The notes under the pieces: generated by a model
Databases searched by the model: none
What the model saw: only the letters and a program-made list of their open reading frames with translations
What the model was told of the DNA's origin: nothing
NCBI GenBank assembly: GCA_003586115.2
Contig: QVOM02000021.1
Span: 6,514,119-6,578,118 of the forward strand
DNA: 64,000 bases
Direction: 5' to 3'
From: Salvator merianae
Taxonomy: Eukaryota > Chordata > Lepidosauria > Squamata > Teiidae
Position numbers and translations under genes: made by a program
Shown here: positions 1 to 10,984 of the stretch, one piece after another
Numbering within the stretch: the stretch's first letter is position 1
Layout of the letters: each line of letters starts with the position of its first letter

Positions 1-1560
1 AAATGCCATTACTCAGTTTGCTGAACTCATTTTAGAGTGGTAAAAACAAAGAGGGACTGTGATGAACTCCGAAGAGATTTCTTCATATTTAGGTAGAAGA
101 GCTGGGCATCAAAATGGCAGGTTGATGCAAAAAAAAAACACCAACACAACTATGCATATAAATTCATGTGATCTAAGCTGACTGGCTGTGTAATTGACCA
201 GGAAGAAGATCTTGTCTCAGCTGTAAAAAACTAAGTGAAAGTGTTGACTTAGTGCATGTCGGCCATAAAAATAACCAGCAATATGTTAAGGTGCATAAGA
301 AATGCTATTGAAGATAAAACCACCAGTGTTGTAATGCCCAGCCTGTATACAAATAATGATGTGACCGTCCCTGGAATACTGAGCATGGTTTTGATTACCA
401 GAGCTCAAAAAGGATATGCTAAAGTCAAAAATATTCAAGAGGGCAACTAAAATGACCAAAGGACTAATGAGTGTGCTCATGTTCTGCTTATGTGCTTTTA
501 TATGGTGTCCATTGTGCTGGACTAGATTTTGGCTGCTGTTTGGATCCAGTAGGGCATTTTGTGTGTTTCTCATCTAAATGTCTTTGGCCCTAGTGCAGTA
601 TATACTGTAGTCCTTATTAGTTTGCATTGGATTACACATTCTAACACCTTGAAAATAATGGGCATTTGGGGACTGTGGGAAATATCTTATGGATCATAGA
701 TCCTGGAATTTATATAGAATTGTGACAGTCTTGCACTATGGAAAAATACTCTAAATCTTTTTATTGATGGAGGAGCTGTTGTTTAAAAAGTCTTCTGGTT
801 TTGTTTCTTTGCTACTCACATTCTTCTGTGTTGAAAGAGGTAGTTTCAAACCTCCATAAAACTGAGACTGAATTAAAAAAGCATAAACGAACATAATTGT
901 ACGTAAAATAAAGTACCAACTCTGGCCTTTTATAGGAAAGCAGTGGTATTTCCTAATGGCTTCACTTTAATCTTCTGTAAATAAATGATGTTATTAAACT
1001 GAAAACTGAACCAAGATTGCTTAGCAAAATAAGAACATGGTTTTAGTGGGAAGATTTTTTGTTCTTCTCAGTCTCCATGCGGTTTTTACCTATGACCAAT
1101 TTCTTCGAGTTGTTTAAGCAATACTCATATCTTCCAATTATAGAAAAAAAATTCTCTTTCCAAACATTTTTCTACATCTTTTACTTTGCACTGTGGTATT
1201 CTTGATTTCCTTTTTTCATTTCTATCTTGGTTTCAAACTTTTTCTTGGATGTAAATTTACTTTGGCTTCTTGCATCTTCTAATTGTGCTTCCTCGAGGTG
1301 GGCATAACTAAAATCTCCTGATTCAGTTTGTAGCAAATCTGAACAAGGCATAGGCAAAAGTCCAATTTTTAATTTCCTTCCTATCAACTTGCATCTAAAT
1401 CTTATAAAGACTCTCACAATGACTGTATGTATATTTAGTTATGTCAGAGATGCACAGAAAACCTGTTGGCATAAAACCAAGAAGTTTGTAAAGCCTGAAG
1501 ACATGAGAAATAAATACAGTATTTAGACTTCATTGGAGTTGGTAATAAGCTTTGCTTTAG
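1..1560. other. Non-coding DNA, nothing recognised
   Basis: AT-rich sequence with only short chance ORFs. A signal-peptide exon for F2RL1 was looked for and not found. Confidence 0.6.
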
Positions 1561-1820
1561 TTTAATACAGCAGAATTAAGGTAGCTTTACCAAAAACATC
1601 CAAATAGCAAGGTGCAGTTTAAAGTGCATTAGTGAAGACAGACACAGGCTGTGTTCAGACAAAACAAAAGGAGCAGCTCAGAGGTGCCTCAGAGAGACAG
1701 TGAATGGCCCTCATGTTCTCAGCCTTCTTTGATCCGCCTTTGCTAGTACAGAATGTCTAGGGAAGGGAGGAGGGGCAGACTGGTGTGTGAACGATCCCAC
1801 CTCGAAGTCACCTCGGAGTG

Positions 1821-1857
<37 letters not shown>

Positions 1858-2030
1858 GTCTAATCACAGCCAAAGAATGAAGAGATGAATTCTAAAAGAC
1901 TTAACTTCCTTTAAAATAATTATTTTTCTTTGTACCTGGCCAAATGATGTATCATCAGTTGGGAACTATAAAGAGCCTTAGAAATTGAGCTCCTCAATGT
2001 ATTCATTTTCAAGAACTTTTATTTAAGGCA
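1561..2030 (+). repeat. Repeat family C, copy 1, interrupted by a MITE
   Basis: The stretch around GGTGCAGTTTAAAGTGCA and the later block AAAGACTTAACTTCCTTT match a second copy at 10061-10290. Here the homology is split at 1647-1871 by the family A element. Type unknown. Confidence 0.6.
1647..1871 (+). mobile_element. Family A MITE-like element, copy 1
   Basis: Starts GGCTGTGTTCAGAC and ends with the imperfect reverse complement TCTAATCACAGCC, giving inverted termini of about 23 bp. The body carries GGGGCAGACTGGTGTGTGAAC, shared with copies at 23041, 30061, 49271 and 53490. Its 3' half holds a 31-base T tract (1822-1852). No coding capacity. The flanks match an uninterrupted copy of repeat C, which supports insertion. 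Confidence 0.6.
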
Positions 2031-2044
2031 TTTATGTCTGACTT

Positions 2045-2262
2045 TCCTCATGAAAGCTTAAGGTGACTCAAGATTGTTTTCTCTTTCCTTCTATTATCTT
2101 ATGAGGTAAGTTAGGTTGAGGCACTTGGCTGAGGTAAGCTAAGCTAAACCTGTGAGGTATGTTAGGTTGAGCCACATTTACAGGGTAAGCTTTCATGGCC
2201 AAGTAGGGATTTGAAGTCTAATGCAATACTCTAGCCACTGCATTACACTGTCCGAAGAGCAG
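2045..2262 (-). mobile_element. tRNA-derived (MIR/CORE-like) SINE, reversed
   Basis: Read on the minus strand it begins with the pattern AGTGGCTAGAGTATTGCATT, continues to a B-box-like segment, and has the acceptance-site phrase CTCAACCTAAC seen in squamate and MIR-like SINEs. A GAGGTAAGTTAGGTTGAG segment is partly duplicated inside it. Confidence 0.5.
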
Positions 2263-3590
2263 AAAGGGTGTCAGAAGGCTTGAAACTCTTACAGCTTATT
2301 CCTACTTCCCCCACTGGTTACCCAAAAAGTTGTTTCAGTTTTTCTAATGTTCTCATTTTACAGGGTGTCTTATAAAATTCTGTAAAGAAAAAAAGGGTTG
2401 TCCTGCACCTTCTGCATGGCTGGGCTCCCAATCCAAATACTGTTCACTAGTTCTAGAGTTGAAAGTTACTTTACTATTTTGTCTTCATTCATTTTGTGGT
2501 TCTTTTGATTTATTTCCAAGGCATGTTTTCATTAAATGCCACAATAACTGTTAACATATCAATTCATATAGAGTTTGTGAGAAAGTTTTGCATATTTTTG
2601 TCCACATGAAGTTGACTTTAGCTTGGTGATAGAACAAGTGCTTGCAGAGCAGAAGGTTACAGGCTTGACCCCCCCAGCTTCTTCCTGGACGAAAGTGATG
2701 GCAAGCCACTTCTGATCTGCCAAGAAAACATCATAGTAGATGTGTGCAGACTTCTGACTTGAATGTGCCGCAAAGCATTTGAACTAGCCACATTCTTCTA
2801 CATGAGGGCTAGGTTTGTAGGTGTGATTCTGGGCTTCTCACTCTTCTCCGGTCCCACCTCCTGCCAGACCTGTAAATAACATCTCCCCCTCAGAAGTGTT
2901 CCTGTATATCTACAGAAATGTTTTGTCATTTGCAGGCCTGGTAGGGGGTGGGAGAAGGCCCAGGAAGCTTGAAATTGCATCAGGTGGTATGGTGATGTCA
3001 TTGTGCCGGCTAACACAATCCCACCTCGCTCCCATGCTGCCTGGTGTGGCCCCACCCTCTCCCAGTTGCAAAAAAGACCAGGCGGGGAGGCCAAGAAACA
3101 AGAGAACTGAAGAAAGTATTTATCTCAACTTGCCTGATTCTAGGGGTGAATTTGTTAGATGGTTTCACCTAGTTAACTTGATGTAGAGAGGAATCGAATA
3201 CTTTGCAAAGCATTCAGCTCAGCAGTTTGCATACAATGCATCCTTGCAAGCACAAGGAGTTGACCCAACATGACAGCAACAAAGAGCAACACTGGGGCGG
3301 CATGTAAGGCACAACTGGAGGCTATGCATTGTGTTCACCTAGTTGCAGGTGATTGACCCTCAAACTGAGGTCTACCAGCAAACTGGACTAGGGTGCCATT
3401 TTGGGCACCCTAGCCCAGTCTGTGCTTCATCCTGTGCGGATGGAGGATGCTAGGAGTGGACTCCCATAATCTGCACTAGTGTCTGGAAGGGAGGCCTTTG
3501 GACCCTTTCCTTTCACAGGTCAGTATCCCTTGCAGAAAGCCTTTCAACACTCTTTTGTTCAGACAGATTTACAAAGTATGAGCTATTTTA
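2263..3590. other. Intergenic or intronic DNA with a SINE fragment
   Basis: 2620-2790 resembles a second squamate SINE type (phrases GCAAGCCACTTCTGATCTGCC and CAAGAAAAC, also seen near 25690 and 59150). The rest, including 2800-3590, contains no recognisable gene or repeat; the ORFs there overlap on both strands and look accidental. Confidence 0.45.
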
Positions 3591-4489
3591 GGCTGTTGTC
3601 ACATCTCATGTTTTCTGGGGACAGAGGACGGTTTCACTCCTCGGAAGCCAGACGCTAAATTGTGTTTCCAATTTTTCCGAGGAATTTCCTGCCTGGAATT
3701 CCGTTTCAGTAAGAAACGGACCCAGCCAGGTCGCCTCCTGCCATCCTCCTGATTCTCCCAGAGGCCGTGACTGCCTCCTGCCACCCCTCCCAAGCTCCCC
3801 ACCGCTTCCCGGCCGCCCACCCTCAAAATTTGCTTTTGTCTATGGGGGAGGCAGGAAGCAGTTGCAGCCATGATCGCAGTGGCAGCTGCCAGCAGGGAAT
3901 GGGGGAGCTTCAGAGGGGTAGCAGGAAATGGCGGGGGGGGGTCTGGTGGAGGTGGTGAGGTTCCCACCATACCCCCGCTGTTTCCAGCTCCCCCTCCAAA
4001 GCTCCCCCATCCCCTCATGTCAGCTGCCTTCTGGGGGGGGGAGGCAAGAAGCAGTTGCAGCCACAAACGCAGCAGCAGCTGACAGCAGGGAATGGGGGAG
4101 CTTCAGAGGGGTAGCAGGAAATGGTGGGGGGGGGCGAGGCTCCCACCATACCCCCGCTGCTTCCAGCTACCCCTGCAAAGCTCCTCCATCCCCTCCTGTC
4201 AGCTGCCTTCTGGGGGGGGGGGGCGAGAAGCAGTTGCAGCCACAATTGCAGCTGCAAATGTTTCCCCCCACTCCCCAAACTCCCCTCCTCCTGCTACCAC
4301 CCCTGCCCTCCCTTCCCCACCTCCCGCCATCCCCCCGCCCTACCTCCCCCAACTTGCCTCTGCTTGGAAGGGTGAGGATGGTGGTGGCGCCGGCATCGCC
4401 TGGTGCGACCAGGTTGAAGGAGACCCAAAACGGCCTCCCTCCCTATCCATCCCAGGGATGGACTAAACCATTAAGGTGTGACCGTGGCC
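3591..4489 (+). mobile_element. GC-rich non-autonomous DNA transposon, Harbinger-like ends
   Basis: Inverted termini GGCTGTTGTCACA at 3591 and TGTGACCGTGGCC at 4477-4489 are flanked on both sides by TTA (3588-3590 and 4490-4492), the three-base duplication typical of PIF/Harbinger elements. Inside are about 2.5 tandem copies of a 179-193 bp GC-rich unit; the landmark GAAGCAGTTGCAGCC recurs at 3855, 4048 and 4227. Several long ORFs run through in all frames (proline-, glycine- and serine-rich) but reflect base composition, not a protein. No transposase. Confidence 0.55.
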
Positions 4490-5473
4490 TTAGTTTTGCA
4501 ACATAGATATTAAGATGAAATAGTAGGGTGCTTAAATGGAAAGATTAGCAGGATTTTTTTTCTCTTTTTTTGCTTGCTTCCCGCACTCCTAAGACAAAGT
4601 TATATTTTTTTAAAAACCTAGTTTATGGCAAAACTGGCTGAGAGGCTGCAAGGAATGGAGGTGAAAGGGGGAGTGGCGTAATGGCAGAGGTGTGAAGTCT
4701 TTGTTTTCCAGTGGTAACAAAACTTTCAGTTTTGTCTGTTCAAACTTTGAACTGTCCACTGTGTGGGGCTGTTCTCAGGATAAAACAAGAGAGGGAACCA
4801 TATTCTATATGCTGCTCAGAGCTCCTTTGATGAAGAATGCAATGGTGCTTCTTTATTCATTATATTAATACCGTTGATATGACCTTCTGTTTTTTTCTTC
4901 CCGTTTCCTTTCTTGTTACCCTGAGAAACATTCATTAATCCAGTTTGGAAATAATGTTTTACCCAGTGGTTTCGGCTATTCCCATTGGAGGTGGAAGACT
5001 GTGTCTAGCTTTTGCTACTTGAGCCTTCATGTCCAGAATCATCCATAAACTCCAGAATAAACTCGGCAGCAGAGGCTAGATGAACAAGTGTTCAGCCTTC
5101 CAAATGTTCCCTCAGAACTGGATAGTATAGGGCAGCCTTTACCACACATGAGGAGAACTGGGCCCATGTTGAAAACATGAGAGCCCTGCTGAGTAAAATG
5201 CAAAGGTCTAGTTTGCTCTTCAGTATCCAGCCAGATCCCTGACAGAAAACTCACAAGCAGATCCCGAGGGTAACCCTTCTTTCTGATTGTAGTGGGTATA
5301 GCAATCCTAACTAGTATGAAATGGTACCCATAATATAAACTTCATTGACTGAGCAGAAATAGTACCCACAGTCTGGCTGTTTGAAACATCACTAGCTAAC
5401 AAAAAGAAAACACCATTGTTTAGAAAGGAGTAATCTTACCTCACGAGGGATGCCTCTTACTTTTGTATGATTT
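4490..5473. other. Non-coding DNA, nothing recognised
   Basis: Mixed-composition sequence without a convincing ORF, repeat or RNA gene. Confidence 0.5.
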
Positions 5474-5724
5474 AGGCTACATCCAGACAGAACCCAAACC
5501 CTGTAATTATTTTGGAATAGTATTTGCTTTGCCTAACGTGATCATGGTCCTTCTGATACCGTCTTGGAATATAGACCCAATATCCTGCGTTTAAGATATT
5601 ATGTTGCTGTGCCAAACACAGAATATCAACCTAACATCTAGGCATAGTGAAATAATACCAGGAGTGCTTTGTTCTGGAACATCCAAAAATAGCAGAATAG
5701 GTAAGCAATGTCTGGAGGCATTCT
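5474..5724. repeat. Possible fold-back element (family F ends)
   Basis: Begins AGGCTACATCCAGACAG and ends with an imperfect reverse complement, ATGTCTGGAGGCATTCT. The termini resemble those of the element at 44090-44553. Interior not clearly palindromic. Confidence 0.4.
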
Positions 5725-6668
5725 AATGGAACATGTTTAAAGTCTAGAATTGATATTTGCTTTGTAAGGTCTTTGTTAGACTGTGAGGGATTCATTTCTA
5801 TTTGTCTTGTGGCTAAGAAGTGCCATTTAAAAGCCCTTAATGTGGATTAGAGGTGGGTTGGGAACACTGGTGTTTGTTACCAGCTCTAAGCCACATTCAA
5901 GTCCCTTTTGTTTAATGTGCTGAATGCAGCCTCATTTGGCTATTGCCGTTACCTTCTTTCTGTATCAAGTTTAACCTAAAATATGACTACTACTAAGTGT
6001 TTTTACTCATCCTCTTATTAAATGTGCCAGATTTCAAGTGAAATCTCAATGATAGGATTTTCCAAAATAATTTTTTAAAATATCCATTGGAATGCTCTTT
6101 TATATTCAGTAGTCCTTTGATATTACAAAGGTCAGGTTCCTGTAAACTCTTAGAAATATCAGATTTATGGATCTGTGAGGCAATGGGAACCTATGGAGAA
6201 ATGGGGATTGAGGAACTACCTGTTAAAATTTGCACCCTTTCCCATTGATACTAAGGAGAAAATTTTCCTTATCAGATAGGAAGGCAGCAATGGAAAGGTT
6301 GAAGAGTGTGACAAAATAATGCTTGGTTGTCCTCTGGTCGCAGAGGATACTTTTTTATCTTTGGAAGAGTAGAGTAATAGACTTGTGTGGATCTCTGAAT
6401 GTCAGAAAAAAAATGAGGCTTGAGGCAAGAAGAGAAAAGGGAAGGTTTGGAGGCTGCAGGAGCATTAAAAAAGAGAAATGTACAGAGTCTCTATAAATCA
6501 TAGCTATATAAGTCACGATTAGTGAGACCTTGTACATTTCCCCAATACAGAATAGGCAAACGCGTTCTTGTTAAACCTGGAAATAATGAGGGATGTATGG
6601 TGGGCCATGGTTTGCTTCCCCATTTTTACCTGATTATCTATTAACACTTTCGTTTATCTCCTTTTTAG
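5725..6668 (+). other. Sequence preceding the F2RL1 exon (intron 3' end)
   Basis: AT-rich DNA ending in the pyrimidine tract and AG acceptor of the F2RL1 exon. The ORF that runs into the exon from 6593 is intronic read-through. Confidence 0.6.
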
Positions 6669-7771
6669 TGGGAAATGAAAACAGCAATCCGAAAGGAGGA
6701 AGAAGCTTTGCTGGCAAGTCAGCAGATTCAGGCAATTCTTCAAGAGCTGAGTACAATGTCAACGATTTTGCAGCCGGCATCCTTACTGGAAAGTTGACGA
6801 CCGTTTTCTTGCCTATCGTTTACATTCTAGTGTTCATCATTGGCTTGCCAAGTAATGCCATGGCTTTGTGGGTCTTCTTCACTAGAACAAAGAAGAGACA
6901 CTCTGCAGTGATTTATATGGCTAACCTGGCCATGGCAGATCTCCTCTTTGTCATCTGGTTTCCTCTGAAGATTGCATACCATATTAATGGAAATAACTGG
7001 ATTTATGGTGAAGGCCTGTGCAAAGTACTTGTTGGGTTTTTTTATGGGAACATGTATTGCTCTATTCTTTTTATGACATGCCTGAGTGTACAACGATATT
7101 GGGTCATTGTGAACCCTATGCTGCATGCACGAAAGAAGTCGAACTTTGCCGTGGGAATTTCAGTGGCAATTTGGATATTGATTCTGTTTGGCACCATTCC
7201 ATTATATCTTGTTGACCAAACTGTGTATATTCGTAATCTTAACATCACCACTTGCCATGATGTCTTGCCTGACACGGTGTTGGCTCATGACATGTTTAAC
7301 TACTTCCTGTCTTTAGCAATTGGAGTCTTCTTATTTCCAGCTGTTCTCACATCTGTGGCATACATCCTCATGATAAAGACTCTGAATGCTTCCATTACAG
7401 ATGCAAACATTGGGAAGAAACGGAAAAGGGCCATTAAGCTCATCATTACAGTGCTTTTAATGTACTTAATCTGCTTCTTACCTAGCAATATCGTGCTTGT
7501 GGTGCATTATTCCCAGATCAGAACTCAAAGCAACAGCAATGTGTATGCAGTATACATCACAGTACTGTGCCTTTCTTCTCTGAACAGCTGCATTGATCCA
7601 TTTGTGTATTACTTTGTTTCAAAAGACTTCAGGGACAATCTTAAAAATGCTTTCCTGTGTCGAAGTGTGCGCACTGCTAAAAGGATGCAAGTATCTCTCT
7701 CTTCGAGCAGATATCCACGGAAATCCCCCTCTTATTCTTCCAGTTCAAACACCACTAAATCAACATACTAA
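6669..7771 (+). CDS. F2RL1: Protease-activated receptor 2, last coding exon
   Basis: Class A GPCR of the plasma membrane, activated when trypsin-like proteases cut its N-terminus and expose a tethered ligand; the family couples to Gq, G12/13 and arrestin. The exon follows a pyrimidine-rich tract ending in AG at 6667-6668 and opens in phase 1 (two bases of a split codon), as expected for a PAR gene whose first exon carries the signal peptide. It encodes 366 full residues, numbered here from 6671. Visible features: cleavage site KGGR|SFAGKS at residues 8-17; glycosylation sequons at N22 and N191; seven hydrophobic segments from about 45 to 316; the C117-C195 disulfide pair; the extracellular loop 2 motif ITTCHDVLP, typical of PARs; QRY at 141-143 in place of DRY; DPFVYY at 309-314 in TM7; C330 as likely palmitoylation site; and a Ser-rich tail ending SSSNTTKSTY. 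The frame is open to the TAA at 7769. The upstream ATG at 6593 is intronic and is not the start. Identity is by family knowledge; the receptor body matches PAR2 better than PAR1, PAR3 or PAR4. Confidence 0.97.
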
Positions 7772-8677
7772 ATTTGTACCTTGCAAGCAGCAGGCTTTGG
7801 ACATATTGGCAAAGTTCTGTTGTTTTTTTTAAAGTCCTAACACTTTCTAAGAATGTTTAATTTATAGTAAAGCTTTATCTACCCAGCCAACAGTTTTTAA
7901 AATTCACTGTGTAAACAAGATGGCTTTTACTAGTATATTTTCTTAAAAGAAGAAACCTGGTTAAGTACCCCTTTTTCAAAACTGGCGTTTTAGAAAGTGT
8001 TTGTATAGATTTGCAGGCCACTGGGTCAGTTGTACAGAGGACTTTTCTGTGTAAATGCTGATAAATCAAGGATCAGCAGCCCATTTGGAAGCATATTCTA
8101 TCAGAGAATATGGACAGATAAGCATTTATCTTATATAATAGATAAATTGTTTGAGATCCAAGCACCTTCATGAGATAAGAGCTGCACTATAACACCTAGC
8201 AGTATGTAAATCACTAATTTATATTTGCTAGGGCTTTCTGTTGCCACTCCAGCATCTCTGAAGGTCCAGCAAGATTGTTTTATCCAAGTCCAAGGGACTC
8301 TTGTTATTTGCACTGAGATATATGCAGTCAGTCCCAATATCCTGTGACTAGGCAGTGGGAACATGATGTACTAGTGTAGCATGTGATGATATATCTTTTC
8401 TGAAAATTGTATTTTGCAGTAACGACTCTTCTGCCATTTTAATTGTTTTTTTATAAAGAGATATTTTAAATATGTCCCAGTTATTTTGAAGATCGTGTTA
8501 TATAGTATTGTGTTGCAGAGCATAAGGAATAGTGCATCAAATATAAGAACTTGCTTTCACTGGATTAAGGTATAACTGCTGACATTTAATGTTGACTTCT
8601 CTCCTAGCCATGAATATGCAGATTTAAGGAACATTTCACTTCATACCTAGAGCTTGGGAGGGTGTTAAGATAAAGTG
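7772..8677 (+). other. F2RL1 3' untranslated region and flank
   Basis: Non-repetitive AT-rich sequence after the stop codon. I found no AATAAA or ATTAAA before the repeat-derived AATAAA run near 9500, so the transcript end cannot be placed. Short ORFs here are chance. Confidence 0.5.
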
Positions 8678-8862
8678 TGGAGAGACAGGCAGGATGCCTC
8701 TAATGGCCATTTACAGGGAGTTGAGAGCAGGTGGAGATTTTGCCTTTTTTATTCTGCTTGAGAATGCCCAGAAGCAATTGGCGGGCCACTGTGTGAGACA
8801 GGATGTTGGACTAGATGGGCTGTGGCCTGATCCAACAGAGCTTATCTTAAGTTCTTATCTAG
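8678..8862 (+). mobile_element. CR1-type LINE 3' end, copy 1 of a tandem pair
   Basis: Carries the phrases GAGAATGCCCAGAAGCAATT, GGCCACTGTGTGAGACAGGA and GACTAGATGGGCTGTGGCC, then a TTCTTA-type tail. The same phrases follow the CR1 reverse transcriptase remains at 35600-36165, which identifies them as that LINE's 3' UTR. Confidence 0.7.
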
Positions 8863-9073
8863 AATGGATGCGTGGTACCACCTCCAGATTGGAGAGACAG
8901 GCAGGATGCCTGTAAAACTCATTTACAGGGAGTCAACAGCAGGTGGAGATTTTGCCTTTGTTTTCTGCTTGAGAATGCCCAGAAGCGAATGGTGGACCAC
9001 TGTGTGAGACGGGATGCCGGACTAGATGGGCCGTGGCCCAATCCAGTAGGGCTCCTCTTATGTTCTTATGTAC
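8863..9073 (+). mobile_element. CR1-type LINE 3' end, copy 2 of a tandem pair
   Basis: Same segment as the preceding copy, in the same orientation, starting a little further 5' (CCACCTCCAGATTGGAGAGA) and ending TCTTATGTTCTTATG. Confidence 0.7.
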
Positions 9074-9369
9074 TGCCACCCCTATGTTTGTTCTGATGTC
9101 TTTTGTGCTAATGAGTACTTAATTATTGTGTCTGCTTTCACCGTCCACATACTAGATCTGTAAGCTTTTTTAGAGACCTTCTACCGGCAGGTTCGCTATA
9201 TCAAGTAAGTCTGCAAGAATCAGAATTGCCAGTCATTTTTGGATCTGTGGACACATTTGGGATTTGAAGGTATGCGGTAGATACCATTCCCTCCATTTTC
9301 TTTATTTTCCCTTGCACAGAAGGGGGAAGGGGGCTCACAGGAAGCCCACAGAAACTACATTGCACTCTT

Positions 9370-9520
9370 GTGCAGCGAGCATTTTTATATAACTATATAT
9401 TTGTGTTTTTTACATAACTGTTATGATTTTAGCTGTTTTATTCTTTGTATACCACTTTGAGATTATATTTTAATGGGAAACGGTTTATAAATATTTTAAA
9501 TAAATAAATAATAAATTAGA
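9370..9520 (+). mobile_element. L2/CR1-like LINE 3' tail
   Basis: TTGTATACCACTTTGAGAT followed by GGTTTATAAATATTTTAAAT and an AAATAAATAAATAAT run, the usual end of reptile LINE/SINE tails. Confidence 0.5.
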
Positions 9521-9539
9521 AACCCTTGCATTGGAAATT

Positions 9540-10013
9540 TCAGTCACTTTTTGAGATTCCTTCCAATTTTATGACCGGTTTTACAAGAAATGCAATAGCT
9601 GATATGCTAGTACTTTCACCACAGTTGTTTAACCATTGAATAAATGGTCCCCATCTCAGTAAGCCTCCTGATCTTCTTATGACCTTGAAAGGGTCTAGAA
9701 GCTTCTGCATGTTGTTAGGGTCAACAGATAGGGCTGGACTCTTGGTGATTTTATGGAAACATACTTGCCATTCTGATCCTGCAGCTCTTGCCAGAATATT
9801 CCAGTAGCTCCTCAGGGGATTGAACATCAAACAATGCAAAACTCTGTTATGGGATAAGGTAAAATGAAGCAAGGCCGCCAGTATGTCTCTGTTTACGAAG
9901 ACTTTGAGCACGTACAGTGACAGTGGATGTGTGTGAGTAAAAGAAGCAGTGAAAACATTAACCCATGCTCTTGTGACAAAGGCTTTGCTGCACTGGTAAT
10001 AGGATAGCCTCAT
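9540..10013 (-). other. Unassigned 157-codon open frame
   Basis: A minus-strand frame from ATG to stop that is longer than most chance ORFs in this AT-rich region. The translation has no motif, signal or domain that I recognise, and neighbouring frames give no continuation. It may be a decayed repeat ORF or chance. No function is proposed. Confidence 0.15.
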
Positions 10014-10060
10014 GATTCCAGGAAAAATTAGTCACCATATTGCTTGATGGTTTTAAGCCC

Positions 10061-10290
10061 TTTAACTACAGCAGCTATAAGGTAGCTTTGCCCAAAACAA
10101 ATCCATTTAATGGGGTGCAGTTTAAAGTGCAACAGGGATGGAAGACAGAGAATGAAGGAATGAATTTTAAAAGACTCAGCTTCCTTTTAAAAAGTTATAT
10201 CTCTTTGTACCTAGCTAAATAATCTGTCAGTAGTAAAGAACTAGTAAGAGCCTTGGAAGCTGAACTTCTCAGTGTATTTATTTTAAAGAA
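10061..10290 (+). repeat. Repeat family C, copy 2 (uninterrupted)
   Basis: Matches 1561-2030 on both sides of the family A insertion there (GGTGCAGTTTAAAGTGCA, then GAAGACAGAGAATGAAGGAA, then AAAGACTCAGCTTCCTTTT). It shows the empty site near 10149. Family unidentified. Confidence 0.6.
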
Positions 10291-10836
10291 AAAGAACCCA
10301 GTTCATTAGCAGTTCTGTTCCATTTTTTCCTCCAAGTGTCTTTATTATCTGTGTGAGCTGCAGAACAAGATTCTTGGAATTGCTTCATTCAGCTTGGTTG
10401 CCTAATCCTTATCCTTCTTAGGTGGTACCCTTAAAGCAGTCCTCAACCCCGTGTCCTTCCAAGTGCTTTGAACCATGTTGCCTGGGATCAGAGTTGTAGT
10501 CCAAGCCATCTGGAGAATGTCTGGAACTTTGTGTTCCGTTCTGTGTAGTCTGCAAGAAGGTCACTGGAATGAGACAATAAAGGAAAAACAAACCAACTTC
10601 CGTTCCTAAGCAGTAATTTTCTTCAATAGTTTCCATTCCATTTGTAGGAATTCCCCTTTTTTTTCATTCTGTATAAAACGATGAACTCTGAAGTGATGCA
10701 ACTTTCCTGTTGCATATGTATACAACTATTTTTCCCACTGCGAATGAACTCAGTAGTGCCAACATTAAAATACATGAATGGATAGATATCAAACACAAAC
10801 GTATAAAAATGAATAGAAAGTTCATTCAAACACAGA
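10291..10836. other. Non-coding DNA, nothing recognised
   Basis: No feature beyond chance ORFs. Confidence 0.5.
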
Positions 10837-10984
10837 GGCCCTTTCTACACTGGACCTTTTCTGGATTATATCCTGGAATAGGGAGCTGCCATCCACATCC
10901 TGGTGCAGTCTGCACTAGCATACAGATGGCAGCTCCCTATTGCAGGATATATAATTCAGAATAAAACCCAACGCAGAAAGGGCC
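10837..10984. mobile_element. Family D fold-back MITE, copy 1
   Basis: GGCCCTTTCTACAC at the start and GCAGAAAGGGCC at the end. The palindrome continues inward (ATAGGGAGCTGCCATC against GATGGCAGCTCCCTAT), so the 148-bp element can fold over nearly its whole length. Related termini occur at 28924, 44925, 52939 and 59328. Confidence 0.65.

Noticed and set aside
3599..4506. Long Pro/Ser/Gly-rich ORFs on both strands as a gene
   Set aside because: They arise from a GC-rich tandem repeat inside a DNA transposon; all frames are open and none has a domain.
6593..6668. Using the upstream ATG as the F2RL1 start
   Set aside because: The 25 extra residues do not look like a PAR N-terminus, and a good acceptor sits at 6667-6668; PAR genes put the signal peptide on a separate exon.
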